A stretch of 33,902 nt of DNA from Sphingobacteriaceae bacterium (GTDB lineage: Bacteria > Bacteroidota > Bacteroidia > Sphingobacteriales > Sphingobacteriaceae): the NCBI GenBank assembly GCA_903644075.1, contig CAHJXH010000017.1, forward strand, positions 1-33,902, read 5' to 3'. The translations under genes and the position numbers were made by a program. Below the pieces are notes generated by a model. The model saw nothing but the letters and a program-made list of their open reading frames with translations. It was not told where the DNA came from and searched no databases. Shown piece by piece: positions 26,094 to 31,981 of this stretch (positions within the stretch are counted from its first letter, which is position 1; the number at the start of each line of letters is the position of its first letter).

Positions 26094-26366
26094 TTACTTC
26101 TTAAGTATTAAAAATAATATTGTGGTCAAAGTTATAAAGCTTAGTTCCACAATCCACAATTTTTTGGTCTGCGGGAAGAAATTGCGGAAAATTATATCCA
26201 GAAATGACACAACAAAGGCAAATAGCAAAAATATGAGGGCAATTGTATTGGTAAAGTGGGCATAAACACCGCCGGTAACCTTGCCGCCGCCGTATATAAA
26301 AACATAACCTGCCAGCAGGATAAAAAATGCCGTACAAAAGTTTAACGGCGTAAGTCTCAGTTTCAT
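26094..26366 (-). CDS. small membrane protein, function unknown
   Basis: 90 residues with three hydrophobic segments (about 9-28, 38-60 and 70-88) and no recognised domain. It starts four bases after the helicase stop and ends nine bases before gldC, so it is certainly cotranscribed with them. The C-terminus ends LKK, typical of a cytoplasmic tail. Confidence 0.75.
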   Translation of the reverse strand: MKLRLTPLNFCTAFFILLAGYVFIYGGGKVTGGVYAHFTNTIALIFLLFAFVVSFLDIIFRNFFPQTKKLWIVELSFITLTTILFLILKK

Positions 26367-26370
26367 TTAC

Positions 26371-27711
26371 TTATTTTCTTTTTGGCTTATAATATTTCTT
26401 TTTGCCGGCGTCCTTCAATTTTTTGATGTACGCCTTTTTAGCATCTGCGCCTTCTTTGGTGTTCGATAGCTTTTTCTCGTGGAAAGCCCCTTTGAAATTA
26501 GGGTCGTCCTTACGTTTCTGCATATCTATTTCTTTGGCCTGTGCCTGGCGCTCGTCATAACCCGGTTGCTCTACAAATACATCGGCAGGCAACTCGTTAA
26601 TCAAAATTGTTTGTTTGATGAGGCGCTGCACCTTCTTCATGTAATAATCTTCAGACGGCATACAGAAGGTAATAGCCTCGCCCAAATTATAAGCACGACC
26701 GGTACGGCCAATGCGGTGCACATAATCTTCGATAACCACCGGCACATCGAAATTGATCACGTGGCTCACATTACTTACATCAATACCACGGGCAGCCACA
26801 TCAGTAGCTACCAATATTTTTACCTCGTCGTTTTTAAACGCGTTGATAGAGTTGATGCGGGTATTTTGCCCCTTGTTAGCGTGCAGTACTTTTACCTCTT
26901 TTTCGCTGAACTTGCGTACCAAAAACTTATATACATCCTCGGCCGAAACACGGGTTTTACAGAAGATGATCATTTTCTGGATGTTCTCGGTATGATCAAG
27001 CATGTACCTTAACAGGTTGATCTTGGTTTTCATCCCCGGCACCATGTAGATACTTTGCGCTACCGTGGTTGCAGCTGTGGCTTGTGGAGTAACTTCGATA
27101 ACTGTCGGAAATTCCAGAAAGTTACCGGCCAAAACCTGAATACGATCAGACATGGTAGCCGAAAACAACAGGTTTTGCCGCTTGCGAGGTACCACTTCCA
27201 ATATCCGATTGATCTGCGGCATAAAGCCCATATCCATCATCTTATCGGCTTCATCCAACACCAAAAATTTGAAACCTGCGGTAACGATATGGCCTGCTAA
27301 ATACAGATCCATAAATCGGCCTGGCGTGGCTACGATAATATCTACCCCTTTCTTCAGCGCTTCTATCTGCGGTTTGGGGCCAAGGCCTCCGTATAAAATC
27401 ACCGTACGCAGGTCGGTGTATTTGGCGTACGCCTTTACATTCTCTTCTATCTGCATAGCCAGCTCACGCGTCGGTGCAATAATTAGTGCCCGTGCGTGCT
27501 CGCCCTGTGCATATTTAAGCTTCATGATAATGGGCAGCACATAAGCCGCGGTTTTACCCGTACCGGTTTGCGCTATACCCAAAACATCCTGACCGTTTAA
27601 TAAGGGCGGGATAGCTTTCTCTTGTATAGGCGTAGCCTCGGTGTAACCGGCATCGGCAATTGCATTCAATATCTGCCGGTTAAAATCAAAATCTTCAAAA
27701 ACTACAGCCAT
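26371..27711 (-). CDS. DEAD-box ATP-dependent RNA helicase
   Basis: 446-residue RNA helicase of the RhlE-like group. Motifs in order: Q motif TPIQEKAIPP (27-36), Walker A AQTGTGKT (47-54), PTRELA, GG, TPGR, DEAD in VLDEADKMM, SAT in LFSATMS, then ATDVAARGID and HRIGRTGRA in the second RecA-like lobe. A basic Lys-rich C-terminal tail (about 395-446) is likely RNA-binding and differs between paralogues. Start moved from 27780 to the ATG at 27711 (MAVVFEDFDF), which matches the family N-terminus. It heads the operon with gldC. The RNA target is unknown. Confidence 0.93.
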   Translation of the reverse strand: MAVVFEDFDFNRQILNAIADAGYTEATPIQEKAIPPLLNGQDVLGIAQTGTGKTAAYVLPIIMKLKYAQGEHARALIIAPTRELAMQIEENVKAYAKYTDLRTVILYGGLGPKPQIEALKKGVDIIVATPGRFMDLYLAGHIVTAGFKFLVLDEADKMMDMGFMPQINRILEVVPRKRQNLLFSATMSDRIQVLAGNFLEFPTVIEVTPQATAATTVAQSIYMVPGMKTKINLLRYMLDHTENIQKMIIFCKTRVSAEDVYKFLVRKFSEKEVKVLHANKGQNTRINSINAFKNDEVKILVATDVAARGIDVSNVSHVINFDVPVVIEDYVHRIGRTGRAYNLGEAITFCMPSEDYYMKKVQRLIKQTILINELPADVFVEQPGYDERQAQAKEIDMQKRKDDPNFKGAFHEKKLSNTKEGADAKKAYIKKLKDAGKKKYYKPKRK

Positions 27712-27736
27712 TCGGCAAAGATAAGGTTTTTCGAGG

Positions 27737-27759
27737 GAGTCAAGAATCGGGAGTTTAGA
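27737..27759. repeat. short heptad-like tract upstream of the helicase
   Basis: Units GAGTCAA, GAATCGG and GAGTTTA start at 27737, 27744 and 27751, exactly 7 nt apart. This is a degenerate form of the GAATCAA type. It lies 26 bases before the helicase ATG on the minus strand. Confidence 0.5.
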
Positions 27760-27870
27760 ACCACAATAAAATTGCGTCAAATCACTTAAAACTTTCTAAA
27801 ACAGCACCTTAAATTAATTTGATTACCTTACACCTATTCAGCCAAATATCTAAACTATATTTCCTGTAAA

Positions 27871-28086
27871 ATGAAAAACATAGCCGGTCCTTTCATAAAA
27901 AAAACCTGGTCTATACCCGGGGTAATTATAATCACTACCTGCGATATCGAGGGCGGCGGAGCACCGGGCATTCATGAGGGACAGGTCACAAATAGCGTAG
28001 TAACGGGCAGTGGGCACTTTATATTATTCAATACGAGCGGCGGTAATGTTGTAGCAAACCATACCAAAAATGCTTATTATTCCTAA
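27871..28086 (+). CDS. candidate RiPP-type precursor peptide 1 (WxxP leader, Gly-Gly)
   Basis: 71-residue peptide, Gly-rich and mostly uncharged in its second half. It is paralogous to the next gene. The N-terminal half has W13xxP16, a hydrophobic VIII block (18-21), Cys24, Glu27 and Gly28-Gly29; the rest is rich in Ser, Thr, Gly and Asn and ends NAYYS. The layout resembles a leader ending in Gly-Gly followed by a core. A YxxP/WxxP leader motif is known from lasso-peptide-type recognition, but no processing enzyme is next to it, so this is inference. The start is the ATG in AAAATGAAAAAC. Coding is supported by conservation with its paralogue, including the aligned residues 1-3, 10-13, 16, 18-21, 24, 27-29 and 32-33. 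Confidence 0.7.
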   Translation: MKNIAGPFIKKTWSIPGVIIITTCDIEGGGAPGIHEGQVTNSVVTGSGHFILFNTSGGNVVANHTKNAYYS

Positions 28087-28177
28087 AGCAGGCCAATTCG
28101 CTCTTTTAAAGTATAAGGGCCTTTCTTAATTTAATTGCTTGTATTATCCCCACACCTAAACAATCTTCTCAATAAAA

Positions 28178-28399
28178 ATGAAAAACACAACCCATATTAC
28201 AGTTAAAAAAACCTGGTTTAAACCAGAGGTTATTATCATAGCTGCCTGTAACGTTGAAGGAGGCGCACTACCGGGCTATAACGAAGGAGAATTCATATCT
28301 TCTTCAGTAACGGGTTTTGGCGGTGCACATCTTGGGTTTAAAAATCAAGGCAGCGCTGGCTATCTTTTATTAAATCCAATCAATGCTTATAATTCATAA
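28178..28399 (+). CDS. candidate RiPP-type precursor peptide 2 (paralogue of peptide 1)
   Basis: 73-residue peptide, 92 bases downstream of its paralogue. The same positions are conserved: K10 K11 T12 W13, P16, V18-I21, C24, E27 G28 G29, P32 G33 and the C-terminal NAYNS. The segments that vary are the presumed core (about residues 34-68). This pattern of a conserved N-terminal half and a variable C-terminal half is what one expects for leader-guided peptide precursors. It has no signal peptide or membrane helix of normal length. Function unknown. Confidence 0.7.
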   Translation: MKNTTHITVKKTWFKPEVIIIAACNVEGGALPGYNEGEFISSSVTGFGGAHLGFKNQGSAGYLLLNPINAYNS

Positions 28400-28490
28400 A
28401 ACAGGCTATAACTGTGTTAGCCACCTAATCTGTATTTATAATTAAACCGGAAGCCAAATAATTACATTAATTTTTAGCCGGGTGGCAAAA

Positions 28491-28524
28491 TCTTATCTCT
28501 TGTTCTTGGCTCTTGCCTCTCTTA
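28491..28524. repeat. heptad tract (TCTTGNC type) upstream of pyrC
   Basis: Units TCTTATC, TCTTGTT, a 6-nt unit, TCTTGCC and TCTCTTA start at 28491, 28498, 28505, 28511 and 28518. It overlaps the -33 position of the promoter listed below. This is the same sequence class as the tract in front of ogt. Confidence 0.6.
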
Positions 28525-28536
28525 AAACTATCTTTG
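28506..28536 (+). promoter_or_regulatory. Bacteroidota-type promoter of pyrC
   Basis: A TATCTTTG element (28529-28536) matches TAnnTTTG exactly, with a TTG (28506-28508) 20 bases upstream in the -33 position. The pyrC ATG is only 4 bases beyond the -7 element, so the message would be leaderless or nearly so. Confidence 0.5.
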
Positions 28537-28540
28537 CTTT

Positions 28541-29878
28541 ATGTCATCGATCCTCATCAAATCCGCAACAATCGTAAACGAGAACAAACAATTTACTGCT
28601 GATCTTTTAATCAAAGACGGCCTGATTGAACGTATTGACGGGCAAATTGATATAAAAGCTGATCAGGAAATTAATGCGGAAGGCCTGCATTTATTCCCGG
28701 GTTGTATCGATGATCAGGTGCATTTCCGCGAGCCGGGATTAACCCATAAGGGTGAAATTTATACCGAATCGCGAGCGGCTGTAGCAGGTGGTATTACCTC
28801 TTTTATGGAGATGCCAAATACCGTACCCAATACTTTAACGCAGGAATTACTGGAGCAGAAATACCAGATTGCGGCGCAAAAATCATTGGCTAACTACTCG
28901 TTTTTTATGGGTGCATCTAACGATAACCTCGACGAAGTATTAAAAACCGATGCCAGCCAGGTTTGCGGTATTAAAGTTTTCATGGGTTCGTCAACAGGTA
29001 ATATGTTGGTTGATAACCCTAAAACTTTGGAGCATCTATTTGCCCAATCGCCTATGCTGATTGCCACACATTGCGAAGATGAGGCAACGATTAAAGCCAA
29101 CCTCGAGCATTACAAACAACTCATTGGTGAGCAAAACCTGACGGTTAAATTTCATCCTAAGATCCGTAGTGAAGAGGCTTGTTACCTATCATCATCAATG
29201 GCGGTTGAGCTGGCTAAGAAGCATAATACGCGCTTGCATATCCTCCATATTTCTACCGAAAAAGAAACACACTTATTTAGCAATGCTATTCCATTGAGTG
29301 AAAAAAGGATTACTGCCGAAGCTTGTATCCATCACTTGTGGTTTAGCAAAGAAGATTACGAAACCAAAGGCAACCTCATTAAATGGAACCCTGCCGTTAA
29401 AAATGCTGAAGACCGTGCAGGCGTCCTGAAAGCTGTTTTAGATGGCCGTATCGATGTTATTGCAACCGACCACGCGCCGCATACTGCTGAAGAAAAAGCA
29501 CAACCTTACATGCAGGCTCCATCTGGCGGTCCGCTGGTGCAGCATGCGTTGCCAGCTATGTTAGAGCTTTATCATCAGGGCAAAATTACTTTAGAGCAGA
29601 TTGCCGAAAAAATGGCGCATAATGTGGCTACCCTGTTTAGAATTGAAAAACGTGGCTTCATCCGTGAAGGTTACTGGGCTGATATGGCATTGGTAAACCT
29701 GAATAACCCCTGGGCTGTTACTAAAGACAACATACTGTACAAATGTAATTGGAGCCCGTTTGAAGGCACCACTTTTAAATCAAAAATTGCACATACCATT
29801 GTGTCTGGTAAGATAGCTTATCAGAACGGGCAATTGGTTGAAGTTGGCTCGGGTTCGCGCTTAAATTTCAGGCAATAA
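28541..29878 (+). CDS. pyrC: dihydroorotase
   Basis: 445-residue amidohydrolase that cyclises N-carbamoyl-aspartate to dihydroorotate in pyrimidine synthesis. The metal-site motif is D57-DQVHFREPG (Q59-V60-H61-F62-R63), so the first His of the usual HxH is Gln, as in the Bacteroidota subgroup. The other ligands are in place: Lys145 (GIKVFMGSSTGN), His177 (ATHCED), His236 (LHILHIST) and Asp310 (IATDHAPH). The substrate-binding ASGGPLVQHALPA is present. It lies alone downstream of the peptide pair. Paralogous hydantoinase and allantoinase types are less likely given this subgroup's motifs. Confidence 0.92.
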   Translation: MSSILIKSATIVNENKQFTADLLIKDGLIERIDGQIDIKADQEINAEGLHLFPGCIDDQVHFREPGLTHKGEIYTESRAAVAGGITSFMEMPNTVPNTLTQELLEQKYQIAAQKSLANYSFFMGASNDNLDEVLKTDASQVCGIKVFMGSSTGNMLVDNPKTLEHLFAQSPMLIATHCEDEATIKANLEHYKQLIGEQNLTVKFHPKIRSEEACYLSSSMAVELAKKHNTRLHILHISTEKETHLFSNAIPLSEKRITAEACIHHLWFSKEDYETKGNLIKWNPAVKNAEDRAGVLKAVLDGRIDVIATDHAPHTAEEKAQPYMQAPSGGPLVQHALPAMLELYHQGKITLEQIAEKMAHNVATLFRIEKRGFIREGYWADMALVNLNNPWAVTKDNILYKCNWSPFEGTTFKSKIAHTIVSGKIAYQNGQLVEVGSGSRLNFRQ

Positions 29879-29914
29879 TTTTTGTCTAAACGTATCTTTA
29901 TTGTGATACAGTTT

Positions 29915-29941
29915 TAAGTTATAACCATAAATTATAACTTA
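29915..29941. promoter_or_regulatory. perfect 10-bp inverted repeat in front of the asparaginase gene
   Basis: TAAGTTATAA (29915-29924) and TTATAACTTA (29932-29941) are exact inverted copies separated by 7 nt. The repeat ends 8 bases before the ATG at 29950 and could be an operator or an mRNA hairpin over the ribosome-binding region. TATCTTTA at 29893-29900 is a possible -7 element. Confidence 0.45.
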
Positions 29942-29949
29942 GTGGTCAT

Positions 29950-30957
29950 ATGTTAAATCGCCGCAAGTTTATAACGCTTACTGCAGCAAGCGCTTATCTT
30001 ACTACCCTCGCTGATAAAGTTTTAGCCCAAACAACAGAACCATTAAAGTCTACCTTACCGGTAGTAATTTCTACCTGGGATTTTGGTGTGGCTGCCAACC
30101 AGGCTGCCTGGGGGGTGCTTAAAAACGGCGGTCGCGCTTTAGATGCGGTTGAAGCGGGTGCCCGCATCCCGGAAGCCGACATGAAAAACCACAGTGTTGG
30201 CCGTGCCGGATACCCTGACCGTGATGGACATGTAACGCTTGATGCCTGCATTATGGATGAGCAGGGCAATTGCGGATCGGTGGCTGCGATGGAAAACATA
30301 GCTCACCCTATTTCTGTAGCCCGTATGGTGATGGAAAAAACCCCGCACGTAATGCTGGCAGGTGATGGCGCTACTCAATTTGCTGTGGAACACGGTTTTA
30401 CAAAAGAAACTTTGTTAACTCCCGAATCTGAAAAAGCCTGGAAAGAATGGTTAAAAACAGCCAAATATGCACCGGTAATTAACAGCGAAAACAAAGATTA
30501 TAAATTAGGTAATAAATATAACCACGATACTATTGGTATGCTGGCGCTGGATAGCAAAGGCAACATCTCTGGTGCCTGTACCACTAGCGGCATGGCCTGG
30601 AAACTGCATGGCCGCGTAGGCGACAGCCCAATTATTGGCGCAGGTTTGTATGTAGATAACGAAGTTGGCGGTGCCACATCAACCGGCGTGGGCGAAGAGG
30701 TGATCCGTAATGTTGGGAGCTTTTTAGTGGTTGAATTGATGCGACAGGGCCATTCGCCACAACAAGCCTGTGAGGAAGCCGTGAAACGTATCATTAAAAA
30801 GAAACCCGAAACTGCCAAACAGATACAGGTTGGCTTTTTAGCCATCAACAAAAAAGGCGAATACGGAGCTTTTGCCATTCAGGAAGGTTTCTCGTACGCG
30901 GTTTGTAATGCCGAAAAACAAGACACCCTGATTAAGGGCGAAAGTTTTTACAAATAA
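29950..30957 (+). CDS. N4-(beta-N-acetylglucosaminyl)-L-asparaginase, exported
   Basis: 335-residue Ntn-hydrolase of the glycosylasparaginase family, which cuts the GlcNAc-Asn bond left from N-glycoproteins and is made as a precursor that cleaves itself before Thr. Thr194 lies in NHDTIGML, the autocleavage and nucleophile site. Substrate residues follow in TTSGMAWKLHGRVGDSPIIGAG and GATSTGVGEEVIR. The N-terminus (MLNRRKFITLTAAS) is a Tat-type signal with twin Arg and an alanine-rich stretch ending in LAQ, so folded export to the periplasm is expected. It is preceded by an inverted repeat and followed 40 bases on by cutC. It fits a scavenger of host or environmental N-glycans. Confidence 0.9.
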   Translation: MLNRRKFITLTAASAYLTTLADKVLAQTTEPLKSTLPVVISTWDFGVAANQAAWGVLKNGGRALDAVEAGARIPEADMKNHSVGRAGYPDRDGHVTLDACIMDEQGNCGSVAAMENIAHPISVARMVMEKTPHVMLAGDGATQFAVEHGFTKETLLTPESEKAWKEWLKTAKYAPVINSENKDYKLGNKYNHDTIGMLALDSKGNISGACTTSGMAWKLHGRVGDSPIIGAGLYVDNEVGGATSTGVGEEVIRNVGSFLVVELMRQGHSPQQACEEAVKRIIKKKPETAKQIQVGFLAINKKGEYGAFAIQEGFSYAVCNAEKQDTLIKGESFYK

Positions 30958-30997
30958 GCTGTGTATATTAGCACAACTATTTAGTCCGATCCGCCCT

Positions 30998-31765
30998 ATG
31001 TACCAACCAGTAACGCTCGAAGTATGCGCTAACTCTGTCACGTCTGCAATTGCCGCCCAGCAAGGTGGCGCCGCCAGAATAGAATTATGTGAGAACCTCA
31101 ACGAAGCCGGTACCACCCCATCATACGGACAAATAATTTTAACTCGCAAGCTTTTAGAAATTAAGATCTATACCCTCATCCGCCCACGTGGAGGTGATTT
31201 TTTATATACCGATTACGAGTTTGAAATTATGCTGGCCGATATTAACAACTGCATTAATGCAGGCTGCGACGGTGTGGTAATTGGCATGCTGAAAAAAGAC
31301 GGAAGTATAGATAAGGAACGCAGTGGCATTTTAGCAGACTTGGCCCGCAAACATGGCCTTGGTGTTACCTTCCACCGGGCATTCGATATTTGCTCTGATT
31401 ATTATCAGGCCCTGGAAGATATTATTGACATTGGCTGTGAGCGTATACTTACTTCAGGCGGTAAAACAACTGCAATGGAGGGCGCAGGCACTATTGCTCA
31501 TCTGGTGGAGAAAGCCGCAGGACGTATCAATATTATGGCCGGTAGTGGTGTTAATGAGAATAATGTAGGTGACCTGGTTCGATTTACCGGCATTACCGAG
31601 ATCCACACCTCGGCCAAAGTACGTAACCAAAGCCGGATGGATTATCATAACGAACACATTATGATGGGCAACCGCTACCATGATCTGTATACCTTTGAAA
31701 GTACAGACCCTGAACGGGTAAAAGCGATATTGGCAAAAGCAAACGGGCATTCTTCCGTTTCTTAA
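30998..31765 (+). CDS. cutC: CutC-family protein
   Basis: 255-residue TIM-barrel protein of the CutC family, once linked to copper tolerance; the molecular function remains disputed. Motifs: LEVCANSVTSAIAAQQGGAARIELC at the N-terminus, given here by position (residues 7-31), LIRPRGGDF near 62, FHRAFD near 126, RILTSGG near 148 and MAGSGVN near 181. Length is normal. TATATTAG at 30964-30971, one base off the TAnnTTTG pattern, lies 26 bases before the ATG and may give it a promoter of its own, just past the asparaginase stop. Confidence 0.93.
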   Translation: MYQPVTLEVCANSVTSAIAAQQGGAARIELCENLNEAGTTPSYGQIILTRKLLEIKIYTLIRPRGGDFLYTDYEFEIMLADINNCINAGCDGVVIGMLKKDGSIDKERSGILADLARKHGLGVTFHRAFDICSDYYQALEDIIDIGCERILTSGGKTTAMEGAGTIAHLVEKAAGRINIMAGSGVNENNVGDLVRFTGITEIHTSAKVRNQSRMDYHNEHIMMGNRYHDLYTFESTDPERVKAILAKANGHSSVS

Positions 31766-31981
31766 CTTCTTTACCCCTTATTAAGCAAGAAGTATTAGCA
31801 GAGATACTGCTTTTCCCTATTATAGCTATTGTGTAGCCACATCTTTTAAAACCAGTTCAGTTTCTACCCCTTATTAAAGTTGTTGGTATTAGCAATATCG
31901 TTGCATTCCCCTTTTAAGGGAAAAACTACTGTCTGTGCAATTTGCAAAAACGCCCATAAGGGGTATATAATTAAGTACTTT
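31766..31981. repeat. repeat-bearing spacer with three TACCCCTTAT copies
   Basis: TACCCCTTAT occurs at 31772-31781 and 31865-31874 and inverted at 31956-31965. The two forward copies begin a longer imperfect unit: TACCCCTTATTAA, then GTATTAGCA (31792-31800 and 31886-31894), then a GC-to-TTCCCCT-like stretch. The units are about 93 bp apart. A small hairpin, CCCTT-TT-AAGGG, lies near 31909. There is no gene. It could be a structured 3' region, a small RNA or decayed mobile DNA; the window alone cannot tell. Confidence 0.5.

Noticed and set aside
27712..27780. Upstream start of the helicase
   Set aside because: The ATG at 27711 matches the normal start of RhlE-like proteins; the extra 23 residues show no similarity and overlap the periodic tract.
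31904..31926. Intrinsic terminator after cutC
   Set aside because: The small CCCTT/AAGGG hairpin is followed by A rather than T on the plus strand, so it is not a convincing terminator.
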